Assembly: GCF_026001925.1 (NCBI RefSeq)
Contig: NZ_AP021870.1
Span: forward strand, 868,001 to 932,000
Direction of reading: 5' to 3'
DNA: 64,000 nt
Source: Vibrio gangliei
Lineage (GTDB): Bacteria > Pseudomonadota > Gammaproteobacteria > Enterobacterales > Vibrionaceae
How positions within the stretch are numbered: the first letter of the stretch is position 1; the number at the start of each line of letters is the position of its first letter. Under the pieces are notes generated by a model. The model worked only from the letters and a program-made list of their open reading frames with translations, did not search any database and was not told the origin of the DNA. The position numbers were made by a program, and so were the translations under genes. This document shows, piece by piece, positions 1 through 9,174 of the stretch.

Positions 1-240
1 AAATTCAAAGAACGTCGCGGTCATCTCGCCCATCGAGAATGGCAACGGATGAAAGAGAACGATTCGAAAGAATGTCGTAACTGTCACCAATTCAACTACA
101 TGGATTTCTCTGAACAAGGGCCTCGAGCGGTTAAACAGCACTCCACAGCCTTGGCGAATGGTGATAAAACCTGTGTCGACTGTCATAAAGGTATTGCCCA
201 CAAGCTACCCGACATGAAAGATGTGGAAGGCTGGCAATAA
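1..240 (+). CDS. napC: Periplasmic nitrate reductase tetrahaem cytochrome c, C-terminal part (NapC/NirT family)
   Basis: The reading frame is open from the first base, so this is only the last 79 codons; the start lies outside the window. Two haem-binding CxxCH motifs are visible, CRNCH (codons 25-29) and CVDCH (codons 58-62), spaced as in the last two haems of NapC/NirT cytochromes, and the tail has the HKxLPDM-type ending of the family. NapC passes electrons from the quinol pool to the periplasmic nitrate reductase NapAB from a membrane-anchored position. The following small gene and the nearby nitrite reductase operon fit a nitrate/nitrite locus. TorC or NrfH relatives share the fold, but the context favours NapC. 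Confidence 0.88.
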   Translation, partial: KFKERRGHLAHREWQRMKENDSKECRNCHQFNYMDFSEQGPRAVKQHSTALANGDKTCVDCHKGIAHKLPDMKDVEGWQ

Positions 241-268
241 GCCGTCAGATAATTAAGGAGAAGGCATT

Positions 269-406
269 ATGAGTACTTTAGAATACGTTATCTGGCACAT
301 TTTAGGTTATGCCGCCATGCCTGCCATTATCTTAGGTGGCTTTGTGGCCGTGGCCGCTATTTGCATCGCGATTTTATCTTTTACCAAAGATAAACAGATC
401 GACTGA
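269..406 (+). CDS. Small single-pass membrane protein following napC (TIGR02808 type)
   Basis: A 45-aa protein starting at an ATG 7 bases after a clear AAGGAGAAGG ribosome site, 28 bases downstream of napC and so almost certainly co-transcribed with it. It is mostly one hydrophobic helix (roughly residues 7-37, with APAIILGGF-like composition) followed by a short charged tail ending KDKQID. Vibrio nap clusters commonly end with a short protein of this kind, known only as a TIGR02808 family member; its function is unknown. A role in assembly or electron transfer of the nitrate reductase is inference from position. Confidence 0.8.
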   Translation: MSTLEYVIWHILGYAAMPAIILGGFVAVAAICIAILSFTKDKQID

Positions 407-435
407 TAACCGTTCATTAGATGACAAATATAACG

Positions 436-483
436 CGCCTGATTTCTTAAGCTTTGCCCAGCTTAGGATTTCAGGCGTTTTTT
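436..483 (+). terminator. Rho-independent terminator of the nap operon
   Basis: An inverted repeat beginning CGCCTGA and ending CAGGCG has 18-base arms with three mismatched positions around a TTGCCC loop and is followed by six T residues. It lies 30 bases after the last nap-cluster gene. Confidence 0.88.
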
Positions 484-487
484 ATAG

Positions 488-1339
<852 letters not shown>

Positions 1340-1370
1340 TCGTCAATAACCGCTCTAGACACATAAAAAC

Positions 1371-1399
1371 AAAAAGCTTCCAAACTCTGGAAGCTTTTG
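1371..1399. terminator. Bidirectional terminator between ydfG and the peroxidase gene
   Basis: The perfect stem AAAAGCTTCC / GGAAGCTTTT around AAACTCT has A-tracts on the left and T residues on the right, so it can serve both convergent genes. Confidence 0.82.
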
Positions 1400-1424
1400 C
1401 TTTTGAACCGCTCTTATTTACGAA

Positions 1425-1958
1425 TTACAACAGATCATCAATATCTTGTGCGATTTCATCGGCAGAATAGGTTGGAGAATAACGCTCCACCACATTGCCT
1501 TGTTGGTCGACTAAAAACTTCGTAAAATTCCACTTGAGTTCGCCATCATCAAACACTTGACCAATCGAGGTTAACTTTTCAATTAATCCCTCGGTTGCAT
1601 CATTGGTTTTATCTTCATGACGCTGCAACTTTAAGAATTTAAACAAAGGATCGGCATCTGGGCCATTCACGTCTAATTTGGCGAAGTTGGTAAAGCTCAC
1701 CCCGTAGTTCACTTGGCAGAAATCCATGATCCCTTGGTCATCTTCTGGCGACTGACCTAAAAACTGATTACAAGGAAAACCCAAAACTTCCACACCTTTA
1801 TCTTTATATTGCTTATAGAGTTTCTCTAACCCTTCCAATTGAGGCGTTAAACCACATTTGGTGGCAATATTCACAATCAGTAAGACCTTGCCTTGATATT
1901 GCGAGAGATCCACCTGCTCACCAGATACCGCTTTCACTGTAAAATCATGTACCTTCAT
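1425..1958 (-). CDS. btuE: Cysteine-type glutathione peroxidase (BtuE-like)
   Basis: A 177-aa thioredoxin-fold peroxidase. The peroxidatic cysteine is C35 in ATKCGLTPQ; the other catalytic residues are seen as Q65 in FPCNQF and W143-N144 in WNFTKFL. The residue that is selenocysteine in animal enzymes is plain cysteine here. Length and insertions match BtuE of E. coli, which reduces organic hydroperoxides and prefers thioredoxin over glutathione as reductant. The ATG follows AAGGAGTAATAAG. It is transcribed alone, away from the nirB promoter, with which it shares about 160 bases of upstream region. Confidence 0.88.
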   Translation of the reverse strand: MKVHDFTVKAVSGEQVDLSQYQGKVLLIVNIATKCGLTPQLEGLEKLYKQYKDKGVEVLGFPCNQFLGQSPEDDQGIMDFCQVNYGVSFTNFAKLDVNGPDADPLFKFLKLQRHEDKTNDATEGLIEKLTSIGQVFDDGELKWNFTKFLVDQQGNVVERYSPTYSADEIAQDIDDLL

Positions 1959-2014
1959 CTTATTACTCCTTGATTAGACAAAATTTCTACAACATTTTTA
2001 TCACTCTTTGGTAC

Positions 2015-2029
2015 TACCCCTTTAGAGTA
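2015..2029. promoter_or_regulatory. Candidate NarL/NarP site upstream of nirB
   Basis: TACCCCT matches the NarL/NarP heptamer TACYYMT exactly, and an imperfect opposite heptamer (TAGAGTA) follows. Its centre is about 28 bases upstream of the FNR box centre. If transcription starts near 2092, this is near -70, the place of the NarL/NarP site in the E. coli nir promoter. The second heptamer and the spacing are not canonical, so this is tentative. Confidence 0.45.
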
Positions 2030-2043
2030 GTTTGAATGCTAAA

Positions 2044-2057
2044 TTGATTTGAATCAG
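2044..2057 (+). promoter_or_regulatory. FNR box of the nirB promoter
   Basis: TTGATTTGAATCAG matches the FNR consensus TTGATnnnnATCAA at nine of ten defined positions. A TGATAA element at 2081-2086 is a plausible -10 box, placing the FNR centre near -41.5, the standard class II activating position. This predicts anaerobic induction of nirBDC-cobA. Confidence 0.75.
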
Positions 2058-2120
2058 TATATGTAGGCACCATTTCGCCATGATAAGCCCATTACATTTA
2101 ATTTTATGGGCGAAATAAAT

Positions 2121-4703
2121 ATGAGTAAGATAAAACTCGTCATCATCGGTAACGGCATGGTTGGCCATCGCTTTATCGAAGATCTAGTCGAAAAAGGCGC
2201 TTTAGACCAGTACCACATCACCGCTTTTTGTGAAGAACCGCGCGTCGCGTATGACCGAGTTCACTTATCTTCTTATTTCTCTCACCACACTGCCGATGAA
2301 TTGTCTTTAGTAAAAGAAGGCTTCTACCAAAAACACGGTATTAATGTCCTAATCGGTGAGCGTGCTATTAATATTAGCCGTGAAAACAAAACTGTGTATT
2401 CAAGTTCTGGCCGTGAAGTGCAATACGACAAACTCATCATGGCAACCGGCTCTTACCCATTCGTGCCACCGATTAAAGGCAACGAAAGCAAAGATTGTTT
2501 TGTTTACCGTACCATTGAAGATCTCAAAGCGATAGAAGCGACCGCGAAAAAAAGCAAAAGTGGCGCGGTGATCGGTGGCGGTTTATTAGGTCTTGAAGCT
2601 GCAGGGGCATTAAAAGCGCTCGGTGTAGAAACGCATGTGATCGAATTTGCGCCAGTGCTAATGGCAGAGCAATTGGATTTACAAGGTGGCCTCAAGCTAC
2701 GCAATAAAATTGAGCGAATGGGCGTACAAGTTCACACCAGCAAAAACACGCTAGAAATCCTGCCAAAAGGTGTCAATGCCCGTAACACCATGAAATTTGC
2801 GGATGAAACCGAGCTTGAAGTCGACTTCATCGTCTTCTCAGCCGGTATTCGCCCACAAGATCGTTTATCTCGCCAAGCGGAATTAGAAATTGGCCCTCGC
2901 GGCGGTATTGCCATTAACGATCATTGCCAAACCTCCGACCCGGATATTTATGCGATTGGCGAATGTGCCTCTTGGAATGGCGTGTTCTTTGGCCTTGTTG
3001 CTCCGGGCTACAAAATGGCGCAAGTTGCGGTTGATCACTTACTCGGCAATACAGAAAGCCAATTTACCGGTGCCGACATGAGCGCCAAGCTGAAATTACT
3101 CGGTGTGAAAGTGGGCAGTATCGGTGACGCCAATGGCCGCACGCCAAACTGTAAAAGCTTTGTTTATCAAAACGATGAAGAAGACGTATATAAGCGTTTG
3201 ATCGTATCTGAAGACACCAAAAAATTACTCGGCGCGGTTTTGGTTGGTGATACCTCCGACTACGGCAACTTACTGCAATTACACTTAAATGACATGGATT
3301 TGCCTGAGCATCCAGACACCTTAATTCTTCCTGCTCATGCTGGCGCAGAAAAACCATCTATGGGTGCAGACGCTCTACCAGATTCAGCCGTTATCTGTTC
3401 TTGTTTTGATGTCACAAAAGGCAAGATTGCTCAAGCGGTTGCCGACGGTCACACCACATTGGACGATATCAAAATGGTCACCAAAGCCGGTACCGGTTGT
3501 GGCGGTTGTGTTCCTATGATCACGCAAGTGCTGAACGCAGAGCTTGCTAAAGCTGGCATTGAAGTGAAAAACCACATTTGTGAACACTTTGAATATTCGC
3601 GCCAAGAATTGTTCCACTTATGCCGCATTGAAGGCATTCGTTCATTCGATCAATTGCTAGAAAAACACGGCCACGGCTATGGCTGTGAAGTGTGTAAACC
3701 AACAGTGGGCTCTATCCTAGCCTCTTGCTGGGGCGATCACGTGCTCAAACCACAACACGTTGGCCTGCAAGACACTAACGATAACTTCCTTGGCAACATG
3801 CAAAAAGACGGTACCTATTCGGTTATTCCTCGTATGGCTGGCGGTGAAGTCACCCCACAAGCCCTAGCCGCTCTCGCCGATGTGGCAGCAGAATATAACC
3901 TTTATACCAAGATCACTGGTGCACAGCGTATTGGTCTATTTGGCGCACAAAAAGACGATTTACCAGAAATCTGGAAGAAGCTTATCGCCGCAGGTTATGA
4001 AACCGGTCAAGCCTATGCCAAAGCGCTACGTATGGCGAAAACCTGTGTGGGCAGCACTTGGTGTCGTTTCGGCGTGCAAGACAGCGTTGGCTTAGGCTCA
4101 TATTTAGAAAACCGCTACAAAGGCATCCGTACTCCGCACAAGATGAAGTTTGGTGTGTCGGGCTGTACTCGTGAGTGTGCTGAAGCGCAAGGTAAAGACT
4201 TAGGCATCATCGCTACCGACGCAGGTTGGAACATGTACGTGTGCGGTAACGGCGGAATGAACCCTCGTCACGGCGATCTACTGGCTTCAGATTTAGACAA
4301 AGAAACGCTGATCAAGTACATCGACCGTTTCATGATGTTCTACATTCGCACTGCCGATAAATTACAACGTACATCCGTATGGTTAGAAAACCTAGACGGC
4401 GGCGTGGACTACCTTCGCAAAGTGATTGTCGATGATACTTTAGGCATCAATGAGCAACTTGAAAAAGACGTGCAAACGTTAGTGGATAGCTACAGTTGTG
4501 AATGGACAGATACCATCAATGATGAAAGTCAGCTCACTCGCTTTGCGCACTTCATCAACAGCGATGCACGTGATGAAAACGTCGTGTTCGTGCCAGAGCG
4601 CGAGCAACACCGCCCGGCGACCTTTACTGAAAAACACCCGCATTTACGTGGTGACATTCTTCACACTGACTTAAACGACAAAATCACAGCGGAGGAAGCG
4701 TAA
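2121..4703 (+). CDS. nirB: NADH-dependent assimilatory/detoxifying nitrite reductase, large subunit
   Basis: An 860-aa protein collinear with E. coli NirB. An N-terminal FAD/NADH oxidoreductase region begins IIGNGMVGHR and includes a second GGGLLGLEAAG nucleotide-binding loop near residue 155. A central BFD-like [2Fe-2S] region follows (CSCFD, then GTGCGGC). The C-terminal half is a sirohaem/[4Fe-4S] module with TCVGSTWCRFG and GVSGCTRECAEAQGKD, which supply cluster and sirohaem ligands. It reduces nitrite to ammonia with NADH in the cytoplasm. An upstream in-frame ATG at 2106 exists, but MSKIKLVIIGNG is the family start. It is the first gene of nirBDC-cobA, and its stop overlaps the nirD start. 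Confidence 0.96.
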   Translation: MSKIKLVIIGNGMVGHRFIEDLVEKGALDQYHITAFCEEPRVAYDRVHLSSYFSHHTADELSLVKEGFYQKHGINVLIGERAINISRENKTVYSSSGREVQYDKLIMATGSYPFVPPIKGNESKDCFVYRTIEDLKAIEATAKKSKSGAVIGGGLLGLEAAGALKALGVETHVIEFAPVLMAEQLDLQGGLKLRNKIERMGVQVHTSKNTLEILPKGVNARNTMKFADETELEVDFIVFSAGIRPQDRLSRQAELEIGPRGGIAINDHCQTSDPDIYAIGECASWNGVFFGLVAPGYKMAQVAVDHLLGNTESQFTGADMSAKLKLLGVKVGSIGDANGRTPNCKSFVYQNDEEDVYKRLIVSEDTKKLLGAVLVGDTSDYGNLLQLHLNDMDLPEHPDTLILPAHAGAEKPSMGADALPDSAVICSCFDVTKGKIAQAVADGHTTLDDIKMVTKAGTGCGGCVPMITQVLNAELAKAGIEVKNHICEHFEYSRQELFHLCRIEGIRSFDQLLEKHGHGYGCEVCKPTVGSILASCWGDHVLKPQHVGLQDTNDNFLGNMQKDGTYSVIPRMAGGEVTPQALAALADVAAEYNLYTKITGAQRIGLFGAQKDDLPEIWKKLIAAGYETGQAYAKALRMAKTCVGSTWCRFGVQDSVGLGSYLENRYKGIRTPHKMKFGVSGCTRECAEAQGKDLGIIATDAGWNMYVCGNGGMNPRHGDLLASDLDKETLIKYIDRFMMFYIRTADKLQRTSVWLENLDGGVDYLRKVIVDDTLGINEQLEKDVQTLVDSYSCEWTDTINDESQLTRFAHFINSDARDENVVFVPEREQHRPATFTEKHPHLRGDILHTDLNDKITAEEA

Positions 4704-5065
4704 TGACGGCTCAATCATCTCAACATTCAAAAACTCAAAAACCAAGCTGGGTAAAAGTGTGCCAACTCAACGACATCACGCCTAAAACTGGGGTATGTGC
4801 TTTAGTTAACGGCAAACAAGTCGCCATCTTCCGCCCACGTTTTGATGAACAACTGTTTGCCATCAACAACATGGATCCGTTTGCCCAGTCTAACGTGTTA
4901 TCTCGCGGCCTGATTTGCGAACACGATGGTGAATTATGGGTCGCCAGCCCACTCAAAAAACAACGTTTCAACCTTGAAACTGGACGTTGTTTTGAAGATG
5001 AAAGCATGTCGGTTGAAGCCTATGAAGTACGTGTTAAAGGTTCAGAGATAGAAGTAAAAGCGTAA
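4703..5065 (+). CDS. nirD: Nitrite reductase small subunit
   Basis: A 120-aa Rieske-like protein that pairs with NirB. The family start motif WVKVCQLNDI and the GLICEHDGELWVASPLKKQRF region are seen. As in the NirD branch of the Rieske fold, the usual cluster-binding CxH pairs are incomplete, so it is expected to be a structural partner without its own [2Fe-2S] cluster. Its ATG overlaps the nirB TAA by one base (TAATG), indicating translational coupling. Confidence 0.93.
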   Translation: MTAQSSQHSKTQKPSWVKVCQLNDITPKTGVCALVNGKQVAIFRPRFDEQLFAINNMDPFAQSNVLSRGLICEHDGELWVASPLKKQRFNLETGRCFEDESMSVEAYEVRVKGSEIEVKA

Positions 5066-5081
5066 TCGATTTTCGAAAGCT

Positions 5082-5180
5082 CGTGTCTCGTTACTCGAAT
5101 ACCCCCTCGAGCAACGATATCCGAGAAACGAGGACCGTGAATCAAGTTTCAATACCCATAGCGATCGCCTCGGTCGCTAT
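5082..5180. repeat. Intergenic inverted repeats between nirD and nirC
   Basis: TCTCGTTACTCGA at about 5082 is mirrored by TCGAGCAACGATA after a short C-rich loop, and a second stem (ATAGCGA / TCGCTAT) occupies 5158-5180. Related CTCGTTACTCG words recur after nirC. They may act as RNA processing or stability structures within the operon. Confidence 0.55.
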
Positions 5181-5221
5181 CACTATTCAAACTTTAATTT
5201 TAACTTTTATAGGTATGACTC

Positions 5222-6034
5222 ATGTACACAGACACGATTAAAAAGTGCTCGAAAAACGCAGCACGTATTGTCAAATTGGCCGACAATAACCCGCTCGGTT
5301 TTTGGATCAGCTCTGCCATGGCAGGCGCTTATGTCGGTATTGGCATTATTTTAATTTTCACTTTTGGTAACCTCGTCGACCCTGCGATTCGCCCGTTAGT
5401 GATGGGCGCGACTTTCGGTATCGCGTTAACCTTGGTGATCATTGCTGGCTCTGAGTTATTTACTGGCCACACCATGTTTTTATCGTTTGGCGCATTAACC
5501 GGCCAAGTGAGTTGGAAAGATAACGCGCGCATTTTGCCGCAAACTTGGTTGGGTAACTTAATCGGTTCAGTATTGGTGGCCTACCTTTTCTTCCTAGCTG
5601 GCGGTGGTAATATCCTGCCAGATGCCAAAAGCTTCTTACATGCGGCGGCGCTGGGTAAAACAGCGGTACCAGCCAGCGTACTATTCTTTAAAGGTATTTT
5701 ATGTAACTGGCTAGTGTGTTTGGCTATTTGGATGTGTCAACGTGTGGAAGGCACAGGTAAATTCATCGCGATTTGGTGGTGTTTATTAGCGTTTATCGGC
5801 GCAGGTTTTGAGCACTCAATCGCTAACATGACGATCTTTGCTTTGTCTTACTTTGGTAACCATTCTGATGCCTTTACTATGGCAGGCATTGGTCACAACC
5901 TTCTTTGGGTATCATTAGGTAACATCGTGTCTGGCGCAATCTTCATGGGCTTTGGTTACTGGTTCGCGACACCGAAAGCGGAACGTCCAAGCTATAAAGC
6001 CGAAACTGAAACGCTGGAAGAGGTGAAAGCGTAA
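5222..6034 (+). CDS. nirC: Nitrite channel/transporter of the formate-nitrite (FNT) family
   Basis: A 270-aa polytopic membrane protein with about six hydrophobic segments. Family features include NPLGFWISSAMAGAYVGIG near the N-terminus, GSELFTGHTM and NWLVCLA in the middle, and a GFEHSIANM motif whose histidine belongs to the pore. It moves nitrite, or nitrite for protons, across the inner membrane. It lies 156 bases after nirD, with hairpin-forming sequence on both sides that could modulate its expression relative to nirBD. FocA shares the fold, but operon position indicates NirC. Confidence 0.93.
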   Translation: MYTDTIKKCSKNAARIVKLADNNPLGFWISSAMAGAYVGIGIILIFTFGNLVDPAIRPLVMGATFGIALTLVIIAGSELFTGHTMFLSFGALTGQVSWKDNARILPQTWLGNLIGSVLVAYLFFLAGGGNILPDAKSFLHAAALGKTAVPASVLFFKGILCNWLVCLAIWMCQRVEGTGKFIAIWWCLLAFIGAGFEHSIANMTIFALSYFGNHSDAFTMAGIGHNLLWVSLGNIVSGAIFMGFGYWFATPKAERPSYKAETETLEEVKA

Positions 6035-6040
6035 ACGTTT

Positions 6041-6114
6041 CTCGGCTACTCGTGGCTCGTTACTCGGCACTGGTTTTGATAAAACCTTGTTCGAGTAACA
6101 AGTCACGAGAATCG
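6041..6114. repeat. Imperfect inverted repeat between nirC and cobA
   Basis: CTCGTTACTCG near 6058 pairs with CGAGTAACAAG near 6093, and TTCTCG with CGAGAA at the outer ends, forming one long imperfect hairpin. It uses the same sequence words as the nirD-nirC spacer. Confidence 0.55.
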
Positions 6115-6167
6115 CTACACTAAACTCAGTAACCACCTCCTACTCTATTCTGCTTTCGGAGTTCGCT

Positions 6168-6923
6168 ATGCAAGCCACCTCTTCTCATGCTCGTCCTTTC
6201 GTTTCCCTCGTCGGCGCAGGCCCTGGCGATCCAGATTTACTCACGGTTAAGGCATTACGTTTAATTCAATCGGCCGATGTGGTGGTGTACGACCGTTTGG
6301 TGTCAGAAGAAATCATGGCGCTGGTTAATCCCAACTCAGAATTATTATTTGTTGGGAAAAAGCTCAATCATCATTGCGTACCGCAAGATCAAATCAACCA
6401 AATCTTGGTGGATAAAGCGCAAGAGAATAAACACGTGGTGCGTTTAAAAGGGGGCGATCCGTTTATCTTTGGTCGTGGCGGTGAAGAACTCGAGACTCTG
6501 GTTGAGCACAACATCGAATTTGAAGTGGTGCCAGGTATTACCGCCGCTTCTGGTTGCAGTGCCTACGCAGGCATTCCACTAACCCATCGCGACCATGCGC
6601 AAAGCGTGCAATTTATTACTGGGCATTTAAAGCAACAAGGGCAAGATATTGATTGGCCAAGTTTAGCTCATACCAACCACACCTTAGTATTCTATATGGG
6701 TCTAAAACAAGCACCGGTGATCCGCCAAAACCTCACTGAACATGGGCTGTCACTACAAACACCTTGTGCGATTGTTGAACGAGGAACGACATCAAAACAA
6801 AGAGTCTTAACGGGCACATTAAGCCAACTTGATCAAATGGCGTCGCAAGCGATTAGCCCATCGTTAATCATTGTTGGTAGCGTCACGACTTTACATAGCA
6901 AACTCAACTGGTTTAATGTTTGA
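6168..6923 (+). CDS. cobA: Uroporphyrinogen-III C-methyltransferase (sirohaem synthesis)
   Basis: A 251-aa SAM-dependent methyltransferase of the CobA/SUMT family. [16 protein letters not shown] starts the fold at about residue 16, [16 protein letters not shown] is the second signature, and [22 protein letters not shown] surrounds the substrate site. It methylates uroporphyrinogen III at C2 and C7 to precorrin-2. Unlike CysG it has no dehydrogenase/chelatase domain. Placed last in the nir operon, it secures the sirohaem that NirB needs. A weak GGAG site precedes the ATG. Confidence 0.94.
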   Translation: MQATSSHARPFVSLVGAGPGDPDLLTVKALRLIQSADVVVYDRLVSEEIMALVNPNSELLFVGKKLNHHCVPQDQINQILVDKAQENKHVVRLKGGDPFIFGRGGEELETLVEHNIEFEVVPGITAASGCSAYAGIPLTHRDHAQSVQFITGHLKQQGQDIDWPSLAHTNHTLVFYMGLKQAPVIRQNLTEHGLSLQTPCAIVERGTTSKQRVLTGTLSQLDQMASQAISPSLIIVGSVTTLHSKLNWFNV

Positions 6924-7052
6924 GCTGCCACATTAGACCAGCTTAAAACTAATTAACCTCACTTGATAAAGATCGCCGAATACTATCTAGTTTATGTCAT
7001 TCAAATATAGACTAATACCATTGAAAGTAAAAATATAGTGCATATTAAAAAA

Positions 7053-7632
7053 CTAAAGTGCAGACGGGTAATAATAATTCATGGAAATGAATGGGTGTTT
7101 TCCATCAACTTTTAGCATATAGTTAGTCGGAGTTTCATAAATTAAATTAACAATTTTTAAAGATGCACTTTTACTTCCAATAACTGAAGAAAAATAATGT
7201 ACTAAACTGTTATAAATTCGACGGTCTTTACTGGCTGGTATCATTACACCTTGCTTATTATTGAATAAGTCTATATATACCTACGAACGCTTCACGGTAG
7301 ACATAACGTGAATGCCCCGCCATAAAAGCAATAAAACATGAAGAATTACAATAAGTTTCAACCGCCATGTTTAATTTATGTTTACGAATGACCTGCCCTA
7401 CGCGTATTGCTTCTTTAACGTACTCACCTTTAGATTGAAGTAGAATATATTCAGCTTGAGGATTCAGTTTTAGAAATGACTCTAAACGTTTCGCTTCACC
7501 TTTTTCCAATCGACTATTTAAGGTAATAACATTTAATCCGTTGATTTCGAAATATTTATATTCCGCAGAATAAACCGTATTAGAAAATAATATCGATTAA
7601 ATAACACGAAACAGAGGCTTATTGAAAAGTAT
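7053..7632 (-). pseudogene. Decayed secreted ClpP-like (COG3904-type) protein gene
   Basis: Two minus-strand open fragments join into one product if three lesions are ignored. The signal-peptide region reads from an ATA at 7630-7632 where an ATG would be expected and holds a TAA stop at 7597-7599. A one-base shift near 7265 separates the GHSRYVYREAFVGIYRL part from the FNNKQGVMIPASKDRRIYN part. The core CNSSCFIAFMAGHSR resembles the serine-containing motif of predicted periplasmic ClpP-like proteins (COG3904). The family call is from recognition of this motif only. No expression signals are apparent. Confidence 0.62.
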
Positions 7633-7698
7633 GGATGCGCTAAATTTTATCAAACGCATATCGCCTTCTCTATCGTAACTCCGGCAATTTAGTCAGAA

Positions 7699-8019
7699 TC
7701 AGCAACGCCCTACAATCAACATTTCCTTTCTCTGTTTCGGTAATTTCTTAATCCGAATTTCTTCTTTCAAAGCTGTACTTTTATCACCCACTTCTTTAGA
7801 CCATGCCAACGTCAAAGGCCCTTTGCCTCGCAGATATTTCGCACCTTTACCTGACTGATGCTGTGCAAAACGACGATCAAGATCATTGGTAATACCGCAA
7901 TACAAAGCCTGAGAACGAGTACGAACCAAATACACAAACCACGGCTTATCAATGCGAGTTGGATTGTGCTTTGGGCCAGTTTTCTCAGGCAAACTAGAAA
8001 TCACGTTTATATTTAACAT
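7699..8019 (-). CDS. GIY-YIG domain protein (YhbQ-like)
   Basis: A 106-aa protein made of one GIY-YIG nuclease-like domain. The two signature strands appear as FVYLVRT and LYCGITND, followed by [20 protein letters not shown], which contains the conserved arginine, and a late glutamate region ([11 protein letters not shown]). Here tyrosine and cysteine replace the canonical YIG. Stand-alone proteins of this family are widespread in Vibrio; DNA cleavage has been reported for some relatives but the cellular role is unknown. It begins 3 bases after the end of the yceH-like gene and is probably translated from the same transcript. Confidence 0.8.
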   Translation of the reverse strand: MLNINVISSLPEKTGPKHNPTRIDKPWFVYLVRTRSQALYCGITNDLDRRFAQHQSGKGAKYLRGKGPLTLAWSKEVGDKSTALKEEIRIKKLPKQRKEMLIVGRC

Positions 8020-8022
8020 GAA

Positions 8023-8682
8023 TCAGTCAGCGATTAGCGCTTTCAGTTGTTCAACTTGTTGCTTTAGCTCCGCCACTTGTTCTTCGAGCGCACAAATGCG
8101 TTGTTCTTGCTGTCCAGATGAAACCGAAGAAGAATCTTGTGGCGCTGCCGCTGCTAATGCTGCCACATCAACGTCCCCACAAAACAAATGCTGATAACGG
8201 GATTCGCGTTTGCCCGGTTCACGCGGTAATTTAACCACTAACGCGCCCTCTTCCCGTGCCGCCATTTTCTCAAGTAATGCTTCGACTTGTTTCACATCAC
8301 TAAACTCACACAAGCGATTGGTACGAGTACGAATTTCACCTGGAGTTTGTGCGCCACGTAGTAACATGCAGCAAACGATGCCACGCTCTTGATCAGTCAA
8401 TTTCAACGAACCAAATTCGGTATTACAAAAGCGATGACGAAATTTTGAAACTCGGCTATTAAAGCCACTGTCATCTGTCATTAAACGACGGTCAATTAAG
8501 GCCTGTGCGGCATCCATTACCTCGGCTTCCGTTAGTGACATCACAGGATCACGGTTACTTTTTTGATTACATGCCGTCGTTAAACTATTTAACGTTAGCG
8601 GGTAGTAATCTGGTGTCGTCACTTCTTTTTCAATCAAACAACCAATGATTCTTGCTTCAATTGCACTTAGTTCAATATTCAT
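8023..8682 (-). CDS. yceH: YceH family protein (DUF480)
   Basis: A 219-aa DUF480 protein beginning MNIELSAIEARIIGCLIEKE and containing the family block YYPLTLNSLTTACNQKSNR. Relatives consist of two winged-helix domains. The last 30 residues (CALEEQVAELKQQVEQLKAL) form a heptad-like coiled coil. The start at 8682 follows AAAGGAATAAAA; an ATG seven codons earlier lacks such a site and would overlap the upstream 58-aa gene. Function is unknown; a DNA-binding role is inferred from structure of the family. Confidence 0.88.
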   Translation of the reverse strand: MNIELSAIEARIIGCLIEKEVTTPDYYPLTLNSLTTACNQKSNRDPVMSLTEAEVMDAAQALIDRRLMTDDSGFNSRVSKFRHRFCNTEFGSLKLTDQERGIVCCMLLRGAQTPGEIRTRTNRLCEFSDVKQVEALLEKMAAREEGALVVKLPREPGKRESRYQHLFCGDVDVAALAAAAPQDSSSVSSGQQEQRICALEEQVAELKQQVEQLKALIAD

Positions 8683-8699
8683 TTTTATTCCTTTTTGAA

Positions 8700-8876
8700 T
8701 CAATGGTCCCAGCGGTAAGGCCGATAGATCTTTCGCCCTTGATCCGCAACAACAATAATCTGTTTACGATTTAAATCTAAATCCATCCGCTGCATCATTT
8801 TTCGTGCTGTCACATAGGCCTGCTGAAAATATTGACGAGCACTGTCTTTTTCTATGATTGAAGTATTCTCTGTCAT
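8700..8876 (-). CDS. Small conserved-looking hypothetical protein upstream of yceH
   Basis: A 58-aa reading frame, starting MTENTSIIEKDSARQYF and ending YRPYRWDH. It has a charged, helical N-terminal half and a C-terminal segment IIVVADQGRKIYRP that looks like a short beta-hairpin. Its stop lies 17 bases before the yceH start, and the yceH ribosome site follows immediately, so the two are very likely one transcript. Codon use resembles its neighbours. I do not recognise the family. Support comes from position, spacing and an uninterrupted frame without low-complexity sequence. Confidence 0.6.
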   Translation of the reverse strand: MTENTSIIEKDSARQYFQQAYVTARKMMQRMDLDLNRKQIIVVADQGRKIYRPYRWDH

Positions 8877-9174
8877 TCTTAACCAAAGTTTTTATATTTA
8901 GATCAATCTTTCATGGTCTAAAATATTGGTTTCCATGCTCAATAAATCAAGTAGAAATGCACGTAAGTGTTGCTTGAGTAGGGTTGGCGCTTACCGCTTG
9001 CTGTATTTTTCAGCAATGAACACACTCCGTCACAGCCAATCTAGCGTCATTGCATTGTAAAGCAGCAGATTTACACTTATTTTGATCTTAGCTCTGTTTT
9101 GTCTGTTGGGTATATGGTTTAATTTGATGAGATAAATTGGAATTTAGTTAACAACTTTGAACTAGGAACACACT
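8877..9174. promoter_or_regulatory. Divergent intergenic region between the yceH unit and yeeX
   Basis: About 300 bases with no credible gene. It must hold the promoters of both the minus-strand yceH unit and the plus-strand yeeX. The stretch before yeeX (TATATGGTTTAATT around 9111) could be a -10 region, and the yeeX ribosome site is the AGGAAC just before its ATG. I see no clear operator. Confidence 0.4.

Noticed and set aside
3064-3357. Minus-strand frame of 97 codons inside nirB
   Set aside because: It lies wholly within a strongly conserved gene on the other strand and has no family features; a shadow frame.
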